A stretch of DNA of 64,000 nt from Paludibacterium sp. (GCF_019232825.1 NZ_JAFAND010000090.1:33449-97448), one strand, 5' to 3'. Positions 54,207 through 63,118 are shown, counted from the first letter of the stretch. The notes: generated from the sequence alone by a model not told the origin. Numbers and translations are program-made.

Positions 54207-55270
54207 GCCTCGGCCTCCTCTTGTTGCGGCAAAGTCAGCTCGGCGCAAAACACGCCGGACTCGCGCCGCCATTGCAAACGGGCGCGGCAGTCGTAACGCA
54301 CCTGCAGCCGTTCGCGCAGATTCTTGAGTCCCACGCCGTTGCCCTCGCTCGCGGCCGGCTCGTCCGCCACGGGGTTGATCACCGCCACATGCAGCCACCG
54401 ATCGCGCACGATGGCCTGAATCCGCACCGTGCCACCCTCCTCCAGCTGACGAACACCATGCTTGAGGGCGTTCTCCACCAACGGCTGCAGACACAAGGGC
54501 GGCAGTAAACAAGCCGGCGCCGCCTCGTCCACCTTCACCTCATAATGCAGCTTGTCACCGTAGCGGCGTTTCTCGATCGCCAAAAACCGCTCGCACAACG
54601 CGATTTCCTCGCGCAACGGAATAGCGTCCCGCGACGCCAAGGCCAGCGTGCCGCGGAAAAAGTCCGCCAGATCGATGGTCATGGCGCGCGCGGCGGCGGG
54701 ATCGAAACTGGTCAGCGCGCTGATGGAGTTGAGGCTATTGAACAAAAAATGCGGATTGACCTGCGCCCGCAGCATCTGCAATTCCGCCTCGCGCGCCAAC
54801 GCCCGCATCTCTGCCGCGCGCTGCGTGGCTTCGCGCACGTTGTCGAAGGCGATGACCAGGTCGTGGGCCAACAGCGACAGCAGATACAACGCGGCCCCCA
54901 GCACGAAAAAGGGCACGTTCCACACCGCCGCCAATGCACGCGATGCCGAATCCGGCGCAAGCCCTTGCAGCACCTCGCCCCACAGCTTCACCAGCACGAG
55001 CAGCACCGCGCCGGCCAGTAGCGTGGTGCTGCTGAACAATACCAGCACGCGGCTGGCGCTGCGTTGCGAATACGGCAGCGCCCGGCACACGTAGTAGGCC
55101 GACAGCGCGCCCCAGCCAAAGACCAGGCAAACCGGCAACGCCAGCACCAGCGACCGGCTCCAATCATCGATGCCGGCGCCGTGCAGGCCGCCGGCCAACG
55201 CCATGCCCACCAGCAGCCAAGCCACCATGTAGCAGAGCAACTTACGCGAATCAGACAAGAAGGGATGCAT
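54203..55270 (-). CDS. LytS/YesM-type sensor histidine kinase
   Basis: 355 residues with about four hydrophobic helices (10-145) and a His_kinase domain of the LytS type. The phosphorylated histidine is His174 in QVNPHFLFNSLNSI, and the ATPase domain reads LPPLCLQPLVENALKHGV and GNGVGLKNLRERL. No large periplasmic domain, so it probably senses within the membrane or through a partner, here perhaps the LiaF-like protein encoded upstream. Confidence 0.93.
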   Translation of the reverse strand: MHPFLSDSRKLLCYMVAWLLVGMALAGGLHGAGIDDWSRSLVLALPVCLVFGWGALSAYYVCRALPYSQRSASRVLVLFSSTTLLAGAVLLVLVKLWGEVLQGLAPDSASRALAAVWNVPFFVLGAALYLLSLLAHDLVIAFDNVREATQRAAEMRALAREAELQMLRAQVNPHFLFNSLNSISALTSFDPAAARAMTIDLADFFRGTLALASRDAIPLREEIALCERFLAIEKRRYGDKLHYEVKVDEAAPACLLPPLCLQPLVENALKHGVRQLEEGGTVRIQAIVRDRWLHVAVINPVADEPAASEGNGVGLKNLRERLQVRYDCRARLQWRRESGVFCAELTLPQQEEAEA

Positions 55271-55285
55271 GGCCGAATCCGCGCG

Positions 55286-56014
55286 TCAGTTTTTCACCTC
55301 GATGCCGCCCATGACGGCCTCGCCCACCAGCACCAGCGTCTTTTCCGGCGAGGGCGGCGGAACCGTTTTGTCCTCCACCCCCCCCATCGTGGGCGCAATT
55401 TGCACCTGCAGCAGCCAGTCTTGCGGAATGCGGATCTGAATGCCGCCGCATACCGCCGACACGCGCAGCTCGGCGCGCGACGTGATCGATGCCTGGCGCA
55501 AATCGAGCTGGATGCCGCCCAGCAGGGTGCGCAGTTCGCCCCCCTTGAAATCCTGTGAGAGGCAGCGCAACGACACGCCGCTGAGCGTGGCGTTGACGTG
55601 CACCACGTCTTCCTGCTGCGTGCGGGTCATGGCCTCGAAATCGTGCCCTGGCCCCCAGCGATGCGGGTGCGGCTGGAAAGCCCGGCCAATCGCCAGCACA
55701 CCGGCCAAGATCAGCACAATGGGGATCAGCAGCGAGGCGGAAAGCTGAATCACGCCGAAGTTCTGCAGCGTCCAGCCGATCCCCACCAGCATGAACACCG
55801 CGCCGGAGATAAAGCGCGACCACGGCCGAAAGGGGTTCAGCCACTTGCGCACGCCGATCACGCAAAAAACCGTTGGCCAGAGCCGACTGATATCCCCCAG
55901 CGCCAAAAGGTGCAGATTGTTCAACAGCGCCAGCACACCGATGGCGATGAAAAACACGCCCCAGACGATGCCTCGCCGCGGGTTGTGACACCGGGAGTAC
56001 GGGCCGCATCTCAT
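55286..56014 (-). CDS. LiaF-like membrane protein
   Basis: 242 residues: four N-terminal hydrophobic helices (GIVWGVFFIAIGVLALLNNL, two more, then the LLIPIVLILAGVLAIG helix) and a C-terminal LiaF/DUF2154 β-domain with repeated Gly-Gly motifs (LSGVSLRCLSQDFKGGELRTLLGGIQLDLRQA, AVCGGIQIRIP and VMGGIEVKN). LiaF restrains the LiaS kinase in Firmicutes. Here it sits in the same operon as a LytS/LytTR pair instead. It overlaps the upstream DUF5668-like gene by 4 bp. Confidence 0.85.
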   Translation of the reverse strand: MRCGPYSRCHNPRRGIVWGVFFIAIGVLALLNNLHLLALGDISRLWPTVFCVIGVRKWLNPFRPWSRFISGAVFMLVGIGWTLQNFGVIQLSASLLIPIVLILAGVLAIGRAFQPHPHRWGPGHDFEAMTRTQQEDVVHVNATLSGVSLRCLSQDFKGGELRTLLGGIQLDLRQASITSRAELRVSAVCGGIQIRIPQDWLLQVQIAPTMGGVEDKTVPPPSPEKTLVLVGEAVMGGIEVKN

Positions 56015-56397
56015 TGCGCCACCCCCGTATTCATCGCTTTCTTCACCAACAGTCCGCGCAGCAGCACGTAACCGCCGAAGAGGATCAGCAGCACCGGCCA
56101 GCCGGCGCGGAAAGTCAGCCCATACACGTGTTCAATGCAAGCGAATAGCCAGGCCGCCACGCCGAGACGGAAGATCCCGCGGAGCACTTGGTGCGCGCGC
56201 CGCGCCAAAAAGAGATGCATCAAACCGCCCAGCGCAATCACCGCCGGAATCACCGTCCACGGCGACACCGGTTCGATATGCCCCAGATTGGCCAACAAAT
56301 AGAACAACGCCAGCGCGATGAGCGCCAAGCCGAACACCACATGCATGCGCTGGTGACGACGGAAATCGCCCGGCTCGCAAGAATGATGGAAATGCAT
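56011..56397 (-). CDS. small membrane protein (DUF5668-like)
   Basis: 128 residues, four hydrophobic helices (VFGLALIALALFYLLANLG, WTVIPAVIALGGLMHLFLA, GVAAWLFACIEHVYGL and WPVLLILFGGYVLLRGLLV). The layout matches the LiaF N-terminal (toastrack-lacking) domain. GGGGAG lies 8 nt before the chosen ATG, and the His-rich start (MHFHHSCEPG) may bind metal. It is the first gene of the operon with LiaF-like, kinase and regulator. Confidence 0.75.
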   Translation of the reverse strand: MHFHHSCEPGDFRRHQRMHVVFGLALIALALFYLLANLGHIEPVSPWTVIPAVIALGGLMHLFLARRAHQVLRGIFRLGVAAWLFACIEHVYGLTFRAGWPVLLILFGGYVLLRGLLVKKAMNTGVAQ

Positions 56398-56566
56398 ACT
56401 GTCCACTCCCCTGATCGTGTTGCCCGCCTCATCGGCACAAATCCCGTGGCAACCTGTTTTACACGCTGACACGATAACCAATCCGGGACAACCATGCGCG
56501 CTCGATTCGGCCAATGACGGGAATAATTCGGTGAACAGCATCATCCATAGGGCAATTCGCTACACG

Positions 56567-57031
56567 TCACGCCCGCGCCGTCGCGCGGATGCGTGCCGCC
56601 AGTTCGGCCAGCGCGGCGTCGTCGGCCCGTTGCCAATCGTGCGACGACAGATAGCCCTCGTAGTGCGCGAAGAATTTGTCGACTTTGCTACTCAGCGGCT
56701 TGAATGCGCTATCACGCCCGGTGCCATGCATGGGAAACAGCTTGGCGTGCACATGATCGACGCCATACCCCTCGAACATCATGCCGGTACGGGCGACATC
56801 GTCGAACGCCGCGTCCAGCAGCTTTCCCACCTTCTTGGCCGCGATCGCCAAATCGGCCAATACGCCATCCGGCAAGTCGAACGCGTAGCTGGGATAATGC
56901 TGTTTCGGGATCACCACGCTAAACCCGGGCGTATTGGGAAAAATCGACAGAAAGGCCAGGTGCTTGTCATCCTCCCAAATACGGTGGCTTGGCGCGGTCT
57001 GGTTGACGATCTGACAGAAAATACAATCCAT
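56567..57031 (-). CDS. HIT-family nucleotide hydrolase/transferase
   Basis: 154 residues starting MDCIFCQIVNQTAPSHRIWEDD, the usual HIT N-terminus (two Cys, then the nucleotide-binding region). The catalytic triad reads VDHVHAKLFP (His-x-His-x-x) and differs from the more common His-x-His-x-His. Likely acts on dinucleotide polyphosphates or AMP derivatives. Divergent from the GST gene across ~80 bp. Confidence 0.88.
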   Translation of the reverse strand: MDCIFCQIVNQTAPSHRIWEDDKHLAFLSIFPNTPGFSVVIPKQHYPSYAFDLPDGVLADLAIAAKKVGKLLDAAFDDVARTGMMFEGYGVDHVHAKLFPMHGTGRDSAFKPLSSKVDKFFAHYEGYLSSHDWQRADDAALAELAARIRATARA

Positions 57032-57111
57032 CCTCTTCTCCTCAAGTTGTCATGCGGTTGGTATATTAAAGCTTTGGCCGCGGACCGACACACCCGCCAT
57101 AAGGAATTGCC

Positions 57112-57750
57112 ATGACGCATGCGGCTCACGAGACCATCGTCGTTTACGGACCAAGCACCTCGATCAACGTGCGAAAGGTCTTGTTTTTGCTCGCCTTGCT
57201 GGGCACGCCCTTTCAACACTTCGACCGTTACATTCCGGAGCACTTCGGCCAACGTCCATTCGAGGCGCTCAATCCTAACCGGCTGTATCCGCTATTGCGC
57301 TGCGGCGATTTCACGCTATGGGAATCGAACAGCATTCTGCGCTACCTGGCTGGGCGCTTCGACCCAACGCTTCACCCCGACAACGAGCAGCGGCGCGCCC
57401 TCGTCGATCAGTGGCTGGACTGGCAGGCGGCAGATCTAAATCCCGCCTGGCGCTACGCTTATCAGGCGCTGGTCAAGAAACATCCCGACTATGGCGACCC
57501 AGCCGCCATCGCGCGCTCGCAAAGCCAATGGGACCGGCTGACCGCGCTCTTGGCCGACCATCTCGCCGCCAACGGTCCTTATGCCGCCGGGGATTTCTTC
57601 TCCATCGCCGACATCGCGTTGCTGCTGTCGATCAACCGCTGGCGGCACACCAAGCGGATAACCGCCGAGGACAGCCCCTTCGCCGCCTACCTGGCGGCGG
57701 CGCGCGATCTGCCCGGCTATCGCCGCTATGTCGACAACGGCCAGCCTTAG
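57112..57750 (+). CDS. glutathione S-transferase family protein
   Basis: 212 residues. The thioredoxin-like N-terminal domain (IVVYGPSTSINVRKVLFLLALLG, FEALNPNRLYPLL and the cis-Pro/SNSILRYLA motif WESNSILRYLAGRF) binds glutathione. The C-terminal helical domain ends in the FFSIADIALLLSINRW N-capping box. The substrate is unknown. No operon partners. Confidence 0.9.
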   Translation: MTHAAHETIVVYGPSTSINVRKVLFLLALLGTPFQHFDRYIPEHFGQRPFEALNPNRLYPLLRCGDFTLWESNSILRYLAGRFDPTLHPDNEQRRALVDQWLDWQAADLNPAWRYAYQALVKKHPDYGDPAAIARSQSQWDRLTALLADHLAANGPYAAGDFFSIADIALLLSINRWRHTKRITAEDSPFAAYLAAARDLPGYRRYVDNGQP

Positions 57751-57851
57751 CGACGTGGCGCCTTGAGGCACGCCGTGCGTGGATCTCGCCACAACGATTT
57801 AACTAGGGTTAAATGAATGATCCACTTAGCGTACTCAAATGGAACACGCCC

Positions 57852-58370
57852 ATGAAAAAGCGTCTTGCTGTTCTCTGCTTGCTTTGCGTACTGACCACTC
57901 CGGCGCTGGCCGAGGCGCCAAGCGAGAGTGAAGTGCATCAATTACTGACCGCCATGCAGGTCGAACGCAATTTGGATCAGATGCGTGTGCCGATGATCGC
58001 CATGGTGCAAAAGCAAATGAACGACGCCTTCAAGGGCCGCGCCGTCACGCCGGCGCAGCAAGCCGTGCTCGGCAAGCTGGCAAAGGACCTGTCGGCATTG
58101 GTGATGGATGAAGTCAGTTGGTCGAACATGGAACCGCTGGTCACCCAGATCTATCGGGAAACCTACACCAGTGAGGAGATCGACGGCATGCTGCAATTTT
58201 TCCAATCACCGGCGGGACAGGCCATGACGGCCAAGCAGCCCGCGGTCATGCGAAAAATGCTCGTGGGAATGCAGCCATTGCTGGCCGACATGCGCCCCAA
58301 AGTGGATGCGCTGATGCAGAACGCCATCAAACAATTGGCGCAAACGGGTCAGACTCAGCCGGCGAATTAA
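57852..58370 (+). CDS. DUF2059 secreted protein
   Basis: ~172 residues from MKKRLAVLCLLCVLTTPALAEA, a clear signal peptide cleaved near residue 20. The mature part is helical and carries the DUF2059 pattern (LVTQIYRETYTSEEIDGMLQFFQSPAGQAM). The family is widespread in proteobacteria and unassigned. A strong terminator follows. Confidence 0.85.
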   Translation: MKKRLAVLCLLCVLTTPALAEAPSESEVHQLLTAMQVERNLDQMRVPMIAMVQKQMNDAFKGRAVTPAQQAVLGKLAKDLSALVMDEVSWSNMEPLVTQIYRETYTSEEIDGMLQFFQSPAGQAMTAKQPAVMRKMLVGMQPLLADMRPKVDALMQNAIKQLAQTGQTQPAN

Positions 58371-58402
58371 CGGCACATCCGCCAATCCCCATCACCTAGA
58401 AA

Positions 58403-58437
58403 TGACAAAGCCCCAACATGCCGTTGGGGCTTTGTCA
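58403..58437 (+). terminator. terminator after the DUF2059 gene
   Basis: Perfect 15-bp arms (TGACAAAGCCCCAAC and its complement) flank a 5-nt loop. The symmetric arms would also stop minus-strand transcripts of tRNA-Ser. Confidence 0.88.
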
Positions 58438-58444
58438 TGGCAAC

Positions 58445-58534
58445 TGGCGGAAGCGAAGAGATTCGAACTCTTGAGGGCCGCGAAGCCCCGCCGGTTTTCA
58501 AGACCGGTGCATTAAACCACTCTGCCACGCTTCC
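58445..58534 (-). tRNA. tRNA-Ser (TGA anticodon)
   Basis: 90 nt including CCA. Acceptor GGAAGCG pairs with CGCTTCC. The anticodon loop CTTGAAA gives TGA. The long variable arm expected of serine tRNAs is present (GGGGCTTCGCGGCCCT), and the T arm reads AGAG-TTCGAAT-CTCT. Confidence 0.96.
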
Positions 58535-58572
58535 GGAGAGTGCGACATGATAACGGCTCGGTCCGCTTTTGG

Positions 58573-59397
58573 CTAGGGCGCCACCGAACTTGCCGTACCC
58601 AGGCCGCGCTTGACGCGCACGAACTCCTCCACCGTTAACACGGTGCCCGGGAGCCCCATGCGCGACGCCAGTTGCGTGACGTGCGGCGCCTCCAGATGCG
58701 CCTGGCGCAGCACGTCCTCTTGGGCAAACACCTCGTGGGTCGAGCCGTCGAGCAGCACCGCGCCTTGTGCGAACACCAGCGTGCGTTCGAAGGTTTCGGC
58801 GACGAAGTCCATATCGTGAATAATCGTCAGCACCAGTTTGCCCTGTCCGACCAGTTCGCGAACGATCGCCTTGATGTGTTCCTTGCCGGCGTGGTCCTGG
58901 GCGATGGTCGGTTCGTCGAAGATGATGATCTCGGTGTTCATCGCCACGATCGAGGCGATACTGATCAGCTTGCGCTCCGACAGGCTCAGGTCATACGGGT
59001 TGTCGTTGACGCGTTCGGCCAAACCGACCATCGCCAGCGCGGAAAACGAACGCTCGCGCGCTTCCGCCTCGCTTTGGCCGATATTGAGCGGGCCGAACAT
59101 CACCTCGTCGAGTACCTTGTTCTTGAATATCTGGTCGTTCGGATTCTGGAACACCAGCCCGATATGACGCGCCAACGCGGCCACCGTGGCCTCGCGCGTA
59201 TTGACGCCGTTGATGATCACCTCGCCGCGCACCGGCTTGAGCAAGCCCTTGAGCAGCTTGACGAAGGTGGTCTTGCCGGCGCCGTTCTGCCCGATGATGG
59301 CGGTCGAACGGCCATCGAAGGCGAGCGAGATATCCTTGAGAATGTCCTCGCCCTCGGTGTAATGAAAGCCGAGATGACGGATCTCGATTTTATTCAT
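58573..59397 (-). CDS. ECF transporter ATPase with altered signature motif
   Basis: 274-residue ABC ATPase. Walker A GQNGAGKT (36-43), Q-loop LVFQNPNDQIF, Walker B EIIIFDEPT and the switch HDMDFV are canonical. The signature motif that should read LSGGQ is LSLSE (in DLSLSERKLISIAS). Paired with a normal ATPase, this would leave one degenerate ATP site. Last gene of the ecf operon; 8-bp overlap with the upstream ATPase gene. Confidence 0.9.
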   Translation of the reverse strand: MNKIEIRHLGFHYTEGEDILKDISLAFDGRSTAIIGQNGAGKTTFVKLLKGLLKPVRGEVIINGVNTREATVAALARHIGLVFQNPNDQIFKNKVLDEVMFGPLNIGQSEAEARERSFSALAMVGLAERVNDNPYDLSLSERKLISIASIVAMNTEIIIFDEPTIAQDHAGKEHIKAIVRELVGQGKLVLTIIHDMDFVAETFERTLVFAQGAVLLDGSTHEVFAQEDVLRQAHLEAPHVTQLASRMGLPGTVLTVEEFVRVKRGLGTASSVAP

Positions 59398-60235
59398 GCC
59401 AGTTCACCACTTGGTCGTAAGCGTCATCCAGCGTCATCGGGTAGAGGCCGGTAGCCGGGTTGCGGATGCCGAGCCCTTGGCAGATGCGGGCAAAAACGGG
59501 CGCGGCCACACCGTATTGCGTGAGGTCAGGGCGGGAAAACACCCGTTCGGGCGTATCGAAATCCACGAGCTTGCCCTGATCGAGCAACATCACCCGGTCG
59601 GCGTAACGGGCGATTTTCTCGATCTTGTGTTCGACCATGATCACCGTCATGCCGCGGCGGCTCAAGGCCTGGATCGCCTGAAACACCTCTTCCGAACCTT
59701 GCGGATCAAGCTGCGAGGTCGGCTCGTCGAGCACGATGATGTCCGGCTCCATGGCAATGACGCTGGCGATCGCCATGCGCTGCATCTGACCGCCCGACAG
59801 GTCGAACGGATTGCGCTTGCCGAAGCGCTCGATGCCCAACAGCGCCATGGCGCTCTCGATGCGCGGCATCATCTCCGCCCGCGGCACGCCGAGGTTCTCC
59901 AGCCCAAAAGCCAGCTCCTCGTACACGGTCATCTTCGAGCCGCTGATCTGGGTGAACGGGTTCTGGAACACGAGCCCCACCCGGCGCGCCAGCTCGCTGA
60001 TCTCGGTCTGGGCGACGTTGAGGCCGTCGATGGTCACGGAACCGCCGTAGCCGCCCTTGTAGAAGTGCGGCACCAGCCCCATCAGCGCCTGGCATAGCGT
60101 GGACTTGCCGGCCAGGTTGCGGCCGATGATGCCGATGAACTCGCCCTTGTCGATCTCGAACGACACGTCGTCGAGCGCCAGCGCCGTGGTCAGCGGGTAG
60201 CGGTACTTCAAGCCTTCGACCACAATCTTCTTCAT
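59390..60235 (-). CDS. ECF transporter ATPase (canonical)
   Basis: 281-residue ABC ATPase starting MKKIVVEGLKYRYPL after GGAGG. Walker A GRNLAGKS, Q-loop LVFQNPFTQIS, intact signature FDLSGGQMQRMAIAS, Walker B DIIVLDEPTSQLDPQG and switch His in MVEHKIEKI. It forms a heterodimer with the next ATPase beneath the EcfT subunit. Start overlaps ecfT's stop (ATGA). Confidence 0.93.
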   Translation of the reverse strand: MKKIVVEGLKYRYPLTTALALDDVSFEIDKGEFIGIIGRNLAGKSTLCQALMGLVPHFYKGGYGGSVTIDGLNVAQTEISELARRVGLVFQNPFTQISGSKMTVYEELAFGLENLGVPRAEMMPRIESAMALLGIERFGKRNPFDLSGGQMQRMAIASVIAMEPDIIVLDEPTSQLDPQGSEEVFQAIQALSRRGMTVIMVEHKIEKIARYADRVMLLDQGKLVDFDTPERVFSRPDLTQYGVAAPVFARICQGLGIRNPATGLYPMTLDDAYDQVVNWHE

Positions 60236-60999
60236 GCCGAGATCCTCCACACCACCGCCGCCACCATGGCGACCACCAGCACGATGCGGATGATGCGGTT
60301 GCCGGTGCTGTCTTGCGCTTCATTGAGAAAGGTCTTCGGCGTATGGGCGCTGAAACCCCGCACCTCCAGCGCCAACGACCGCTCGCGCGTGCTGACCAGC
60401 GAGTTCATCACCACCGGCCCGATCAACGGCAGAAAGGCCTTGACGCGCGTGAGCAAACTGCCCTCGGTCTCCATGCCGCGCGAGCGCTGCGCGTCGGTGA
60501 TGGTCTCCATCGTCGCCGTCATCTGCGGAATCAGCTGCAGCACCGACGACAGCACGTAGCCCAGATGCGGCGACAGACCCTTGCGCACCAACGCCTCGAT
60601 CAGATCGGAAGGCCGCGTGGTCAGCACCAGCAGCGCGAAAGCGCACAGGATGTTGAGCACGCGCAGACAGATCGCCGCGGAAAACAGCAGGCCCTCGCGA
60701 TAGAAGTGCACGCCGCCGATAACGGCGAACACCTGGCGATTGCCGGCGTAAAACAGCCCCTGAATGATGACCACCGACACGAGCACGAGAACGCTGAAGC
60801 CGATGAGCGGCACCACCCGCTTGAGCACGCGGCCGACGATCAACAGCATCAGGCTCAGCGCGAGCATGACGAACCCGGCGGCAAAGCCGGAAAGGACAGC
60901 GGGAATCAGGATGGCCGCCAGGATGTACAGCAGCTTGGCGATCGGGTCCACCCCGTGCACGAACGTCCCGTTGTCCTGATAAAGACTAAGCGCTTTCAA
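60232..60999 (-). CDS. ECF transporter transmembrane subunit EcfT
   Basis: 255-residue membrane protein with five hydrophobic helices and the two coupling-helix motifs that touch the ATPases: QRSRGMETEG and LEVRGFSAH (both x-Arg-Gly). It transmits ATP hydrolysis to the S component. Between the S gene (18 bp upstream) and the ATPases. Confidence 0.92.
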   Translation of the reverse strand: MKALSLYQDNGTFVHGVDPIAKLLYILAAILIPAVLSGFAAGFVMLALSLMLLIVGRVLKRVVPLIGFSVLVLVSVVIIQGLFYAGNRQVFAVIGGVHFYREGLLFSAAICLRVLNILCAFALLVLTTRPSDLIEALVRKGLSPHLGYVLSSVLQLIPQMTATMETITDAQRSRGMETEGSLLTRVKAFLPLIGPVVMNSLVSTRERSLALEVRGFSAHTPKTFLNEAQDSTGNRIIRIVLVVAMVAAVVWRISA

Positions 61000-61017
61000 G
61001 GTCGGAGCTCCCGCCCG

Positions 61018-61617
61018 TTAGAGTTGTTCGGTCTCGTTCTCGTGATGGAACAGAATCGTCATCTTTTGCGGCAAGCCCTTGAAGATGCCGTAGGCGACGA
61101 TGGCGGTGGCGATCTTGTCCGGCACGTCGACCACGAATTCATCCACCGTCGAGGCCATCCATACCGGGAAGTGGTGCGCCACCATCCAGGCAAACACCAG
61201 GTCGCCCCAGACATTGCCGGTTTGGCCGCCCCAGAAGCCGATATTGATCGGCGTGGAGATCACGGTGGCCACCACGGCGGCAACGATGCCGACCACCACG
61301 GCGCTGCCGATGCCGGTAATGCGCCCCTTGTACGCCATCACCCCGACCGCCAGACCGATGCCGATACTGGTGAGCGCATAGATGAAGGAGATCGGGTCCA
61401 TGGTCAGACCGTAGATGATGTTGTTGATCGCACCGCAGATGGCGCCGACCACGGGGCCAGCCAGCATGGCGGCCAGCATGGTGCCGATGGCGTCAAGCCA
61501 CAGCGGCAGTTTCAATAGGCCGGCAAACAGCTTGCCGATGTAATTGATCCCAACCGCGGCCGGAATCAACACCAAGGCCGAGGTAGAGAGTTTCAAACTC
61601 CACATGCTGTTTTTCAT
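61018..61617 (-). CDS. ECF transporter substrate-binding S component
   Basis: 199-residue protein with about six hydrophobic helices (ALVLIPAAVGINYIGKL… through ATAIVAYGIFKGLPQKM). The N-terminal helix 1 alanine-rich face that packs on EcfT is present (LLKLPLWLDAIGTMLAAMLAGPVVGAI). The substrate cannot be read directly, but the gene follows a nucleoside phosphorylase at 51 bp, so a nucleoside or nucleobase is likely. Confidence 0.85.
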   Translation of the reverse strand: MKNSMWSLKLSTSALVLIPAAVGINYIGKLFAGLLKLPLWLDAIGTMLAAMLAGPVVGAICGAINNIIYGLTMDPISFIYALTSIGIGLAVGVMAYKGRITGIGSAVVVGIVAAVVATVISTPINIGFWGGQTGNVWGDLVFAWMVAHHFPVWMASTVDEFVVDVPDKIATAIVAYGIFKGLPQKMTILFHHENETEQL

Positions 61618-61668
61618 GTCTATGTCTCCTGTGTGTTGACGAGCCCGCGCAAAGCGCGGACGGACTTG

Positions 61669-62412
61669 CTACTGCCGCGCCAAGCGGACGATCGCGCCCA
61701 GGGCGGTCAGAATTTCGTTGCGTTCTCCGGTCGCGGTACGGTTTTCGCCAACGACATAGTCGTTGATACCGGATTCGATATCGCCGCTATGCTCGACGAC
61801 GACATTCAGGATCGATGCCGCGCGCAAGCCGCGCAGACGGGCGATGACCAAGAGCGCCGAAGTCTCCATGTCGGCGCCGAGCACGCCATGGCGGCGCCAG
61901 TGTTCGCGCGAGGCGGTCTCGTGGTCGGTGTAGAAGCTGTCATGGCTGTGCACGAGGCCGCAATGATGGGCGAAGCCCTGTTCGGCCGCGCTGGCAAGCA
62001 GGCCCGCCAATAAGTCGGTATCGGGCACCGCCGGAAAACGGTCGGCGACATAGGCGCGCGAAGCGCCGTCGTCCCGCACGGCGCCGCAGGCAATGATCAA
62101 TTCGCCCAGGCGCAACGCGGGCTGCAGCGCGCCGCAGCTACCGATGCGAATGAGCGTGTGCACGCCGATCTGGCGCAACTCCTCCACGGCAATGCCCGTC
62201 GAGGCGCCGCCGATACCGGTGGACACCACCATCACCGGCACGCCCTGGTAGCTGCCGCGGCAGCTCTTGTATTCGCGGTTGAAGGCGATATCCACCGGAT
62301 CGTCGAGAAACGCCTTCACCCGCTCGACACGCTCCGGGTCGCCCGGCAGGATCGCAAACGGCGCCGCGTCGCTGCGGCCGCAACGGATATGCGGCTGTTT
62401 CGCCTCCAACAT
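61669..62412 (-). CDS. nucleoside phosphorylase (uridine phosphorylase-like)
   Basis: 247 residues of the PNP/UDP family. Phosphate- and ribose-binding motifs: FAILPGDPERVERVKAFL, RIGSCGALQPALRLGELII, SHDSFYTDHE and the catalytic-site VLGADMETSALLVIARL. Length and the order of motifs fit uridine phosphorylase better than trimeric purine phosphorylases, but base specificity needs testing. Located between a Crp-type regulator and the S component. Confidence 0.9.
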   Translation of the reverse strand: MLEAKQPHIRCGRSDAAPFAILPGDPERVERVKAFLDDPVDIAFNREYKSCRGSYQGVPVMVVSTGIGGASTGIAVEELRQIGVHTLIRIGSCGALQPALRLGELIIACGAVRDDGASRAYVADRFPAVPDTDLLAGLLASAAEQGFAHHCGLVHSHDSFYTDHETASREHWRRHGVLGADMETSALLVIARLRGLRAASILNVVVEHSGDIESGINDYVVGENRTATGERNEILTALGAIVRLARQ

Positions 62413-62419
62413 GATGCGC

Positions 62420-63118
62420 TCACTTTCTTTCGTAGAAGTCGTACACTCTTTTTTCCGATTCGTCCTGCAGCGCCGGCCAATCACGGATAACGATATCGTG
62501 CCCCTCGGCCACGATCAGCCCCTCCTCGCGCAGGCTTTTGAGGATGCGGTTGACGCTGCGCGTGGCCACGCCCATCAGTTCGCCCAATTCCTCGCGGTCA
62601 AGCGCCACGCGCCGGTCGCGCGCTGCGGCCGCCACCAGATACTGGCAAATGCGCTGGCGCAGCGAATACAGCGTGTCGGTGCCGGCCTTTTCGCTCAGCA
62701 TGTAAATCTGGTGGCACAGACTGCGGGTGAACGAATCGCTGATCTGGCGGTCCTGGCCCAGCCAACGGATGAACGGCTCGCGCTTGAGCCGCAGCAGCAC
62801 CACGTCCGAGATCGCCTCGACAAAACAGCTGTACGGCCGTTGATCGAAGATCTCGTGCTCGCCGATGTAGTTTCCTTGCTTATAAATCGCCAGCGTGTAC
62901 TTGCGTCCGCTTTCCGTCATCACGTAGATGCGCACCAGGCCGGAAACCACGATATACAAGCTGTCGTAGACCTGTCCCTGGTTGAGCCGGAATTCGCCTT
63001 TGCGGCAGCGCACGACGCTGAACTCCTTCAGCACCTCGTACGGGCATCCCTTCAGCAGCTCGTAGATGCCGCGCTCCTGCTCGATGATCGTGATAACGTC
63101 GTCAATGCCTCTGGCCAT
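62420..63118 (-). CDS. Crp/Fnr-family transcription regulator (YeiL-like)
   Basis: 232 residues: a cyclic-nucleotide-like β-barrel (GQVYDSLYIVVSGLVRIYVM, YTLAIYKQGNYIGEHEIF) and a C-terminal winged helix (LDREELGELMGVATRSVNRILKSLREEGLIV). No N-terminal FNR cysteines. E. coli YeiL has this layout beside nucleoside genes. The start follows GGAGAGG. First gene of the nucleoside/ECF operon, divergent from the cupin gene. Confidence 0.9.
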   Translation of the reverse strand: MARGIDDVITIIEQERGIYELLKGCPYEVLKEFSVVRCRKGEFRLNQGQVYDSLYIVVSGLVRIYVMTESGRKYTLAIYKQGNYIGEHEIFDQRPYSCFVEAISDVVLLRLKREPFIRWLGQDRQISDSFTRSLCHQIYMLSEKAGTDTLYSLRQRICQYLVAAAARDRRVALDREELGELMGVATRSVNRILKSLREEGLIVAEGHDIVIRDWPALQDESEKRVYDFYERK

